Assembly: GCF_026262505.1 (NCBI RefSeq)
Contig: NC_067206.1
Coordinates: 29,155,896 to 29,219,895 of the forward strand
Reading direction: 5' to 3'
Origin: Trichomonas vaginalis G3
Taxonomy: Eukaryota; Parabasalia; Trichomonadida; Trichomonadidae
DNA length: 64,000 bases
In this document: piece after piece, positions 11,033 through 19,232 of the stretch
How positions within the stretch are numbered: the first letter of the stretch is position 1
Layout of the letters: each line of letters begins with the position of its first letter
The notes under the pieces: generated by a model
What the model was told of the DNA's origin: nothing
The model's input: the letters and a program-made list of their open reading frames with translations, nothing else
Databases searched by the model: none
Made by a program: the position numbers and the translations under genes

Positions 11033-12499
11033 ATGATTTCGGTGGACTTAGAGGAGCTTATTGCTTTTGGTATTAAACAGGAAGTCAAGGGCGGTGTCCC
11101 ATACAGAAGAAGAACGGGATCTCCAAAGCAATATGTCACTTATTCATGTTCGTATCCCCTATGCAAGGCAAAATTTAGGGTTGAAGAACAAAATGGAGTG
11201 TTTACTATAAGCAAAGTTAATGAAGAACATTGCCATCATATAGGAGTTGAAATGGGTTCACATTACGCGAGTAAATTTTATCAAAAATGGATCGAACTTT
11301 ATATTAAAAACGGTGGAAAGCAATTTCTTGCTCAAAAAGCATTTTTTGATAAGTTCGGAATTGATACGAATAACAAAGAAACGATGAAACTTTTCGCGCA
11401 GTCTACTGATGCTTTAAAGCACAAATTTTATCGCCTTGATGAGATTATTGCACAAAGATTATCAAACGATCCTTACACTTCTTTGGAAGCATTTTTGAAT
11501 AATTTACAGGAAGAGTGCCCAGATGATCTCGTTCAATTTGATTACAATGGAGATTTTTCCGAGTTTACAATCATATATGCACCTTTTGCTGCAAAAGAAT
11601 TGGTGCATAGCATTGATAACCCTCTCCACGTCGATTCCACTCATTCTTTAATTAAAGGAAAGATCCAATTGTTTGCAGTAATAATGAAAACAAGTCAAAA
11701 CACAATTTTCCCCTTTTGCTATTTTTTAGTGAACCCTCAGACATCTGAAAAAATTCAAGAATGTTTGGTGAAATTCTGTGAGTTTGTGCACCTGGATCCA
11801 CAGCATTGGAGCGCTGACTGTGCGCTAAACATTGCTCGCGCAATTGAGGACGGATTTCCTCTTGCGCAGCTCAGTTGGTGCGCTGTGCATGTTTTACGCG
11901 CATGTGCAAAAGTTGGAAGCTATTTTGACAATCCACAGAATTTTGAGAACTTCTATTTAGCAATGGACTTTTTGACATTACGTGCAGATGCAACAAATGC
12001 AGAAAAGCTGGCTGAAGAGTCTGATGAAACATATGAGTTCTTGACAACAATGTTAGAAGAAGAAGAACCGCGCGCTTTGAAGTATTTCGATAAACAATGG
12101 AGAAGAACCAAAGAACATTGGATGATGTTATATCGTGGAGAAGGTGATTCCACGAATAACATTGCGGAATCACACTTTCATCAATTAAAGCAAACATTTT
12201 TCTTGGGTAAGAAAAATGAGCGCATTGATGACATCGTCATAACTCTCATCACTGTTGTGATTCCAAATGCGATTATTAAGGTTCAAGTCGCTAATGTTTT
12301 GAATGAAGAAAGAGCAGTAAGAATTCTTACAAGGGCAGGTAATCAGATTGTTGAGCAAAGAGCTTCAAAACACGATGAATGTTTGAAATTAATTCAACAC
12401 ATTTTGGAAATTGTCGAAAGCCGAAGGATTGAACCTAATGTCCTTATTCCATCTTTGAAGGCAATATTAAATTTGGACAAGAAGTTTAAAGAAGAGTAA
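11033..12499 (+). CDS. MULE-type (Mutator-like) transposase
   Basis: The 488-aa protein would cut and paste MULE elements. Residues 30-70 form a zinc-binding module of the FLYWCH/FAR1-like kind (C39, C44, H66, H68). The catalytic core follows: D201 in HVDSTHSLI, D262 in SADCALNIARAI, the CxxH motif at 283-286 and E379 in TNNIAES. These are the hallmarks of a MULE DDE core. The frame is open throughout and all core residues are present, so it may be functional. I chose the ATG at 11033; the upstream extension would rely on a non-ATG codon inside the neighbouring element's target duplication. Copies at 10278 and 35568 keep a related C-terminus and could be mobilised in trans. Confidence 0.85.
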   Translation: MISVDLEELIAFGIKQEVKGGVPYRRRTGSPKQYVTYSCSYPLCKAKFRVEEQNGVFTISKVNEEHCHHIGVEMGSHYASKFYQKWIELYIKNGGKQFLAQKAFFDKFGIDTNNKETMKLFAQSTDALKHKFYRLDEIIAQRLSNDPYTSLEAFLNNLQEECPDDLVQFDYNGDFSEFTIIYAPFAAKELVHSIDNPLHVDSTHSLIKGKIQLFAVIMKTSQNTIFPFCYFLVNPQTSEKIQECLVKFCEFVHLDPQHWSADCALNIARAIEDGFPLAQLSWCAVHVLRACAKVGSYFDNPQNFENFYLAMDFLTLRADATNAEKLAEESDETYEFLTTMLEEEEPRALKYFDKQWRRTKEHWMMLYRGEGDSTNNIAESHFHQLKQTFFLGKKNERIDDIVITLITVVIPNAIIKVQVANVLNEERAVRILTRAGNQIVEQRASKHDECLKLIQHILEIVESRRIEPNVLIPSLKAILNLDKKFKEE

Positions 12500-12994
12500 G
12501 CAAAGATTAGATAATTTGGAATTTTTTTAAAATTAATGAATAAACAGTATATTTTTGAAGTGTAAGCTTATTTACCTGAAGCTATATTACTTAATATAAC
12601 ATTCAAAGTATTATTGCTATTTATTGGAGAACAAATTTATGTAATTTTCACATGAAAATTGATAAATTTGTATTTCCTTATGATAATCAATTTTTGTATT
12701 TGTAGAGAGTCTCCCTGCATGATATCAAGACTTGGCTATTAGTCTTTATCCATTTTTGAAAATTGTATTGTAAATTGTAAGAATTTCTGAATACTACTAC
12801 TATAAAATATAATTGCTTATCAATGTATATTCTCCCTGCATGATATCAAGACTTGGCTATTAGTCTTTATCCATTTTTGAAAATTGTATTGTAAATTGTA
12901 AGAATTTCTGAATACTACTACTATAAAATATAATTGCTTATCTATGTATATTCTCCCTGCATGATATCAAGACTTGGCTATAAGTCTCTATTCA
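12500..12994. repeat. 121-bp tandem repeat, about 2.3 units, after the MULE gene
   Basis: No gene is seen. From 12711 a unit beginning CTCCCTGCATGATATCAAG recurs at 12832 and 12953, a 121-bp period, with the third unit cut off at the integrase gene end. The sequence is unrelated to the 121-bp unit at 8217. Confidence 0.85.
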
Positions 12995-13975
12995 TTATGA
13001 GTATGACCCCATTTTTTTTACAAAAAGTGCCGAATTGCAACTTTGTCCCAATCTCTTTGTGTATTTCGGTTTCAGCTGATACATTTGATTTGGCGTGTAA
13101 TTTGTTCCAGTTAATGGATTAATTAGGAGATCTTCATGCGGTGTGTTATTATTGTACTCCCAAATAAAGGCAGGAATAGCCTGAATGCTTTGGCAGCGCT
13201 CCAATGTCGGCCAGAATCTCACAATCTTCCCATTTTGGTAGGGAGAATGAGAGTCTGTATGCCGCCATTGAACGCCCCAAAGATCAAGTAGATCTTGAAA
13301 GGCGCCCCTATTTTCTGAACCGTTGTCAGTCCAGAAACAATAAGGGGCGCCAAATTCAATGAAGGCGGAAGCCGCAACGTTCGCTGTCGTCGCTGCCAGC
13401 ATATCTGGTATTTGTATACACGCTAGGACTTTGCGGCTAAAATCGTCGATTATGCCATAAATATACTGGCCACGAACACCCCTAAAATAATGAACATCTG
13501 CGTGCCAGATAAGATTGGGTGAAAGCGCCCAATATCTTACTGCTGTTTCTGGCCCGGCATGCTCTAATCGCGTCTTGGTGAAATGATTTTCTTTGAAGTA
13601 TCTGCGTACTTCTCTATAAGATACATCAATTTGTTGTAATTTCAAACGTTTCCATTGTTTTGTTTGACCACAGGGAAAGGCCCAGTGGTCATGTATCACA
13701 GCAAGAGCTTTGATTTGGTCGTAGGGATTGACCCTACGACCTTTCTTGCCTTTAGGCAATGGGATATTCTGTAAGCTAAATTGATTTTGTAAAAAAGATT
13801 TTGAAACATCTAAATATTTGAAATCATTTGATTGAAGGGTTGGGGCGATGGGAACATGGGTGCAAGCTTCTTCCCATGTCATTTTACCTTCTTCAATCTG
13901 ATTGGAAATACCAATTAGGTAAATTCGATCGACATACCCTTTGTAAGGATTCATTCTAATGAAGTACGTTAACAA
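12995..13975 (-). CDS. rve-family integrase of the TIR transposon
   Basis: The ~326-aa protein is an RNase-H-fold strand-transfer enzyme. The N-terminal third is helical and Lys/Arg-rich. Near the middle, WHADVHYF carries the first catalytic Asp and, after YGIIDDFSRKVL, FWTDNGSEN carries the second; the C-terminal part has NGK and TPHEDL-type motifs seen in integrases of the IS481/Ginger/Polinton group. It lies just inside the right TIR and is the only gene that fits the long-TIR element. The likely start is MNPYKGYVDR (13951), as the upstream codons lack an ATG. The DNA-binding tail is short and it is unclear whether the enzyme is active. Confidence 0.75.
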   Translation of the reverse strand: MLTYFIRMNPYKGYVDRIYLIGISNQIEEGKMTWEEACTHVPIAPTLQSNDFKYLDVSKSFLQNQFSLQNIPLPKGKKGRRVNPYDQIKALAVIHDHWAFPCGQTKQWKRLKLQQIDVSYREVRRYFKENHFTKTRLEHAGPETAVRYWALSPNLIWHADVHYFRGVRGQYIYGIIDDFSRKVLACIQIPDMLAATTANVAASAFIEFGAPYCFWTDNGSENRGAFQDLLDLWGVQWRHTDSHSPYQNGKIVRFWPTLERCQSIQAIPAFIWEYNNNTPHEDLLINPLTGTNYTPNQMYQLKPKYTKRLGQSCNSALFVKKMGSYS

Positions 13976-14139
13976 TCAAAATATTCTATAAGTGTCTAGT
14001 ATGGAATTCAAAAGAATAAAGAAAATGGTAACGTAAATAAACGTATTATGAAATAATTTATAATTAAAATGAAAAAAAGAAAAAATAATAAGTAAAGTGA
14101 CTGGAAATGAAAATGAAAATCAGTGTACAGTTTTATTTT
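13976..14139. other. AT-rich leader between integrase and right TIR
   Basis: No gene is seen. The 160 bp are A-rich, with poly-A-like blocks, and would hold the integrase promoter. Confidence 0.4.
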
Positions 14140-14915
14140 TTTCTCGCTGTGAAACGTATTCGGTCATTTTTTTAAAAATTAATTTTTTGTTAGAGATAAG
14201 AGCTAAAACTCGGTAAACAACTTCTTTATGTCTAGAAAATTCTATCTTGCCTTTTATTTTTTTCTCGCGGTGAAACGTATTCGGTCATTTTTTTAAAAAT
14301 TAATTTTTTGTTAGAGATAAGAGCCAAAACTTTGCAGACAACTTCCCCATGTCTAGCAAATTTAACATTCGTCTCCCATTTTTATATATTTGGTTTAGAA
14401 TGTTCGAAAATGCGTAATATGGTCATTAATATTAATTGAAAAGAACCTTGAATTAATTCAATCTGATCTCACAAAATATTTTAAATTACAAACTTTGTAG
14501 TTTGAATAGATAATTAGTATTAAACTCAAATAACTAGTTTATTTTTGAATAAAAATTATTTGAATTTATTCAATTTTGTGAATTTTCCTTCAAAAATCAA
14601 GTTTAAATATCTTATTTGCCATATAATTATAAATACAATGAAACATATTCGAAATTGAAAAGAATGACTTTTTCTGTTCTTTCAATCATTCAATTTGAAT
14701 TTTGCAATATTGGATTTCTCATTAAATAGCTATTAAAAACAACAAGCAATTTAACTTACATTCAAATTTATTTGTGTTATATTCAATCTTCTCAAAACTT
14801 ATAATTTTCGGCTATAGCATGATTATATGCTATATAATATAATAAACCTATAATAGTATCATTCTTTCAATTATTTGAAGAGAAAACCGAAAAAATCTAT
14901 TTTCGGTCTATAACA
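14140..14915 (-). repeat. Right terminal inverted repeat of the integrase transposon
   Basis: This is the reverse complement of the left repeat, including the internal tandem unit. The outer end reads CGGTCTATAACA and abuts the right copy of the 15-bp target duplication. Confidence 0.85.
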
Positions 14916-14930
14916 ATTTTGTGTTCTTCT

Positions 14931-15404
14931 TCAAAATTTTATTTTTTTTTATTAAAAAGAATCTTTACAAAATATACATTTACTTTAATTAATATTTAAA
15001 AACGTGCTCTATCAAAAGTTCCAAAAATTCAATATTTTAGCTTTTCTGAGGTGTCACTTTTGATGAATTTCTGTTTACAACACAAATAACAATTTAAAGA
15101 CATTCATAATTGTATGTGGAAATGTTATAAATAACTGTATTATTTTTCAAAAGATTAATTTCTGGCGTTTACTAAATATATAAATATATATATATATAAA
15201 TGTCATGTGAACAAATTTGCACATTTGGTGATCAATTTCCCGACGAAAGAACGCGACTCTGAAAAAATATGACATTATTAATTATGAATCACTCCTATAT
15301 TCATTTAAATTCAACATTTAGAAACATTTTTGCGGTTCGCGTTTTGTTTAGTTTTATGTTACCGCCTCTTCAATGTAAAGAAATTTATTTTTTAATTTTT
15401 ACAC
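14931..15404. other. Intergenic region upstream of the nitroreductase-like gene
   Basis: No gene is seen. There is a TA run at 15177-15200 and a GTGTCACTTTT motif at about 15052, a motif that recurs in several elements here. No clear initiator is seen right before the ATG at 15405. Confidence 0.4.
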
Positions 15405-16235
15405 ATGTTAGAAGTGAAGGAATTTTCACTCATTGAAGCATTCAAAACGAGGCAATCAATTAGAACATATACTGGAAGTGTAACTAGTGATGTTCATGAG
15501 AAAATTGCACAAATTGTTCAAGAAGCAAATAAAGTGAAAGGCCCTTTTGGAACGTTTGCGAGTATTGACATCACAGGTGCTGGAGTTGGTCGTATTGGCT
15601 TCATTTCTAATGAGGCTGGGTGGATTGTTCTTAAAATCCCTTTAGAAAAAAATGGAGCGCCAGATTATGTTAATTTCTGCATTGATGCTGCATTTAAAGC
15701 TAATATTGCAGTAATGAAACTCACTCAGATTGGAATTGGCACATGTTGGGTTGGTGGAACGTATTCACAAAAAGAATGCGAAAGGCGATTCCCAGGATTT
15801 AAAATTCCATGTGTCGTTTCTTTTGGTTTTGACCACGAACGACGAAGTATGATGGATAAACTCATTAACCTTGTCAAGTCCAGTGGAAGATATGATTTCT
15901 CCGTCATATACTTCAATGAAATTACTCAAGCACCACTTCAAAATGCTGATAATAATAAGCTCAACGAAATCCTTGAATGTGTTAGATGGAGTCCATCAGC
16001 TGTGAATAGACAATCATGGAGAATGAATGTCAACATTCCAGAAAGAAAATTCAAGGTATTTGATTACTACAATCTCTCAAACAGCTACTCAATGTTTGAT
16101 ATAGGCATTTTTATTTCAGGTATATATTTGTTAACAGAAGGAAAGTGCAGATTTGATGTAAGCCCTTCAGATGAAAAATTTCACACCGGTGGAAAATATG
16201 TTTGCACGATTTATGTTGAAGAAGGCGTATTTTGA
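15405..16235 (+). CDS. Nitroreductase-like (TM1586-type) protein
   Basis: The 276-aa protein belongs by pattern to the FMN-dependent nitroreductase fold. The N-terminal FKTRQSIRTYTG holds the Arg/Ser/Arg pattern that binds the FMN phosphate. A Gly-rich middle (IGIGTCWVGG) and a second half-domain opening with LNEILECVRWSPSAVNRQSWRM, whose SPS..NRQ.W pattern is typical of the family, follow. The length and the order of the two halves fit the TM1586-like subgroup. It is probably a cytosolic NAD(P)H-dependent oxidoreductase; in trichomonads such enzymes have been linked to nitro-drug reduction, but that role is not shown here. It has an ATG start, no intron and no operon-like neighbour. Confidence 0.75.
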   Translation: MLEVKEFSLIEAFKTRQSIRTYTGSVTSDVHEKIAQIVQEANKVKGPFGTFASIDITGAGVGRIGFISNEAGWIVLKIPLEKNGAPDYVNFCIDAAFKANIAVMKLTQIGIGTCWVGGTYSQKECERRFPGFKIPCVVSFGFDHERRSMMDKLINLVKSSGRYDFSVIYFNEITQAPLQNADNNKLNEILECVRWSPSAVNRQSWRMNVNIPERKFKVFDYYNLSNSYSMFDIGIFISGIYLLTEGKCRFDVSPSDEKFHTGGKYVCTIYVEEGVF

Positions 16236-17895
16236 AGAAAATAATCTATCAGCAACGTAATTATAAATTATTAGTATGATCTATTTTACAGGTCATAATA
16301 GTTAAATCAATATTATATCAGAATTCAAGCTTTAAATCATTATTTTTAATTCCACATAGAAAATGAATATAATGTATAGGCTTTATCTGAGTTTTATATG
16401 AGTCAATTGAATACATAATTTCAGTTCAAGACAATTCCTCTGAGTTTTTTCCAAAATTTAAATAGGAAATTATATTTTCTTTTATTAGCAGCATTATATG
16501 AGGCACGTGATTGTGGATAAATAAATACGAATGTAAATCTACTAGTGTGTTATATTTCCCTATAGATATTCTGATAGTATTACTTCTCCCAATCGATAGT
16601 TATGGAATTAAAAATATTACAAGAGCTCTCGAAGATTTAATGCATATTGAGACAGTAGGATTGAAATTGGGGCACACTGATCGGGCTTTATCCCCTTGAC
16701 CTACTCAATTTTAGCAATAACACTTGACACCCTTTAAATGATGATATTGTACTTTATCTGCGGTAGCCCGTTCCTCAAACTTTGCTTTGTTATATTCAAA
16801 AGATATTGAAGGGTGCACCCGTATGTACGTTTATTTGAGAGGAGGAGGATTACCCTCTCAATTTTGAGGGATTCGTTAGTTTATTTTCTCGATGAATATG
16901 CAATAAAATTTGATTTTTACCTTATCAATATACTTCATATAATATACACATGTTCATGTAAAAACTTTTTCCCAAAATCCTCTGGAATTAAGGGATTTTT
17001 GAATTTTAAGAATTTTTTTCGAATTTTTTCGAAAAAAAAAATATTTTCAGAACAGCCTTAACGGCTAAGATTTAGGAACAATGTTAAGTATCAAAAAGAA
17101 AGGAGGTCTGATATAGACAACATATATCGTTGAAGGTTGAAAAAATCTCTAATATTTGAGCCCAAAATTTCAAATTTTAATTTTTTGAAAAAAGAGGCCA
17201 CCCGTATGTACGTTTATTTGAGAGGAGGATTATATTTTTGAAAGGGTGAAACATTATGAATATGTTAATTATATAATAATATGTATTATTATAAAAAAGA
17301 AAAAATAAAGCACGTTAAAATTTTTCTTTCTTGATTTTTTACAAAATCTACTTAGAATTATGCAAAATATGACTAAATAATTATAAATTTCAAGTTAAAT
17401 TTTAATTTTGATAAATAATTTAAATTTCAAAATATCAAGTTCAGTTCGACTATGTATGTAGTAATTCCTCAATAAAGTGCCAAAACCCTATTAAAATATA
17501 TGAACATTTTCAACATTTTAATGTTTTTATTTAAAAATTTGATGGAATATGAGCTTCAAACAATTATTATGTAAATAAAAATAATTAAATATATGTATTT
17601 ATTCGTATTACAACCGTAGTAAGTCGATTCTTCCTTTCTTCTACTGAGATTTGAATTTGATTTCGAATTGTAAAGAGATTCAAAGGGAAAATACTAGCGG
17701 ATAAAAACTACCTCCATGAAAGGGTCATAATGGAGTCAAGTTGTATTTTTTGATATTTTTTGCTTTTCGAGCCTAAATGGGTAGCCAAGATAATGCCTAA
17801 AATAAGGTTCTAAATTCTGAAGTTTACATGATCCTCTCGTGTGCACCCTTGAAGTTTTTTTTTTCAATTTTTTAAGACTAAAAGTTAGTCTGCGA
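16236..17895. other. 1.6-kb AT-rich spacer with short repeats
   Basis: No convincing gene is seen. A 29-bp segment, CACCCGTATGTACGTTTATT and on through TGAGAGGAGG, occurs at 16816 and again at about 17201. GAAGGGTGCAC near 16807 is mirrored by GTGCACCCTTGAAG near 17840. The stretch between them could be a decayed inverted-repeat element. Confidence 0.35.
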
Positions 17896-18327
17896 ATGAC
17901 AAAACGACAAGATCTCCAAACCAATGAATCACACAACAAGCAGAATTCATCAATTTTTAAATATACCTCAAGTTTTGAATCAACCTTCTCGCAAAAATCG
18001 AAAGATGAATTGAAATTTTTCAAAAAGCAATACTACTCACCAGCTCCAGAAAGAATTATTTCGTTCACATTTGACTATTTCATATATATAATTACTATAT
18101 CTCAATTTATCCTGAAATTACAAATTTCATTATTAGAAATTATAATATTGGATATTATTCTTTCAATAATTATCAGATACATTATATTTCCAACAGACTC
18201 ACCAATTTACATCGAATTATTCGCACTTTTTTTAGATTACTTACATAAAATAAAATACAGAATTTTAATTTTCGGAATAGTCTGGATAATATTTTCTTTA
18301 TATGTTAATCTAAATTTATCAAAATAA
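17896..18327 (+). CDS. Small multi-pass membrane protein, unrecognised
   Basis: The 143-aa frame starts with MTKRQDLQTNESHNKQN. The first 60 residues are polar and end in basic FKKQYYSPAPERI. Three hydrophobic segments follow, at about 65-90, 92-115 and 118-140, broken by short charged turns. The rise in hydrophobicity after a polar head looks like a real membrane protein rather than chance AT-rich coding, but no family is recognised. It points toward the phosphoesterase gene, so the two converge with a 66-bp gap. Confidence 0.5.
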   Translation: MTKRQDLQTNESHNKQNSSIFKYTSSFESTFSQKSKDELKFFKKQYYSPAPERIISFTFDYFIYIITISQFILKLQISLLEIIILDIILSIIIRYIIFPTDSPIYIELFALFLDYLHKIKYRILIFGIVWIIFSLYVNLNLSK

Positions 18328-18393
18328 GTAACCATTAATAATGCAAAAGGAAATTTAACTAAATAAACGAAATATAAACAGTTTGTTTATAAA

Positions 18394-19149
18394 TTATAAT
18401 TGGATCAAATCAATATACGTAGGACCATAAGCCACGTCGCGATTTGAGTTAACAATTGCAACATTGCAGCAAAGGGTGTTACCGATCATTGTATTACCGT
18501 GGGCTTCATGAATATGTCCAAAGACAACAGCTGCAGGTTTAACACGCTCAACAGATTTTCGAAGTTCAGGGCAGCCTGCATGAAAGCCTGTTGATGTCAT
18601 ATCGCATATATTATGTGGTGGTCCATGGCAAAGGATAACATCTGTATCCTCTGGTACTTGCTCCCATAATTTCGAAGCCGTATCTTTTGTAGTTGGGAAT
18701 CCAAAATCTCCAAATGCTGGTGTAAATGGAGATCCGAAAATTTTAACGTTTTCGATCGTAACTGCTTGGTGCTCAAGATAAATTATATCTTGATCCTCTG
18801 TAAAAGTTGTTTTTATGGATTCGGGGCCATTTTTATATGAAAATTTGCTAAACCATTCAGTAAAGTGACTATAATTTTTTAAATCAAAAGGTAAGTCTAA
18901 ATTTCCTGAAATTATAACTTTATGTTGAACAGGAAGGGAGGTTATGAAATTTTTAAATGATTCTGCATGCTCTGGGTTTCCAAAGAGGGTCATATCTCCT
19001 GCAAAAAGGAGTATATCGGCAGGGAATATTGTATTTTTATTAATATTGTTATGAACTCCGTGTGTATCAGATAAGCACATTAATCGTATTGCACTCGATG
19101 ATTTTTCTATTGAAGGATCGTCTACTAACTTTGCAGAAAATTTAGGCAT
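18394..19149 (-). CDS. Calcineurin-like metallophosphoesterase (MPPED-like)
   Basis: The 251-aa protein carries the metallophosphoesterase motifs in order: SDTH (27-30), GDMT (51-54), GNLD (82-85), CHGPP (174-178) and GHIHEAHG (211-218). The CHGPP and GHIHEAHG forms match the MPPED1/2 (UPF0046) branch, small phosphodiesterases acting on cyclic nucleotides or similar substrates, with two metal ions. One oddity is that the third motif is GNLD, where the family has GNH(E/D), so the His that usually helps catalysis is Leu. No signal peptide is present, so it is probably cytosolic. An initiator-like TCATT lies 22-26 bp upstream of the ATG on this strand (19171-19175). Confidence 0.85.
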   Translation of the reverse strand: MPKFSAKLVDDPSIEKSSSAIRLMCLSDTHGVHNNINKNTIFPADILLFAGDMTLFGNPEHAESFKNFITSLPVQHKVIISGNLDLPFDLKNYSHFTEWFSKFSYKNGPESIKTTFTEDQDIIYLEHQAVTIENVKIFGSPFTPAFGDFGFPTTKDTASKLWEQVPEDTDVILCHGPPHNICDMTSTGFHAGCPELRKSVERVKPAAVVFGHIHEAHGNTMIGNTLCCNVAIVNSNRDVAYGPTYIDLIQL

Positions 19150-19170
19150 TTAATTCAGATAGAAACGATT

Positions 19171-19175
19171 AATGA
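19171..19175 (-). promoter_or_regulatory. Initiator-like TCATT upstream of the phosphoesterase gene
   Basis: TCATT on the minus strand fits the trichomonad initiator TCA(Y)(T/A), with its A at 19173, 24 bases before the A of the start codon. The short leader is typical. Chance occurrence is likely in AT-rich DNA, so confidence is modest. Confidence 0.35.
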
Positions 19176-19232
19176 CGATCAAAATACTCTAATATGAAAA
19201 TCTGAAAATATTAGTGATTTAAAAAATTTTTT

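Larger units (their letters stand above)
6904..14915. mobile_element. 8-kb integrase-type transposon with long TIRs and nested insertions
   Basis: The element begins TGTTATAGACCG and ends with the reverse complement CGGTCTATAACA. The terminal inverted repeats run about 780 bp each (6904-7690 and 14140-14915). It is flanked by a perfect 15-bp direct repeat, ATTTTGTGTTCTTCT, at 6889-6903 and 14916-14930. Its only likely own gene is an rve-type integrase (12995-13975, minus). A MULE transposase gene and two MULE-derived copies lie inside, apparently later insertions. No capsid gene is seen. It resembles Ginger-like transposons in gene content, but those usually make 4-6 bp duplications, so the family is uncertain. 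A remnant of a Polinton is the main alternative. Confidence 0.65.

Noticed and set aside
16807-17850. 1-kb element bounded by GAAGGGTGCAC and its complement
   Set aside because: The arms are only about 12-14 bp with mismatches and no target duplication is seen; left as a note in the spacer entry.
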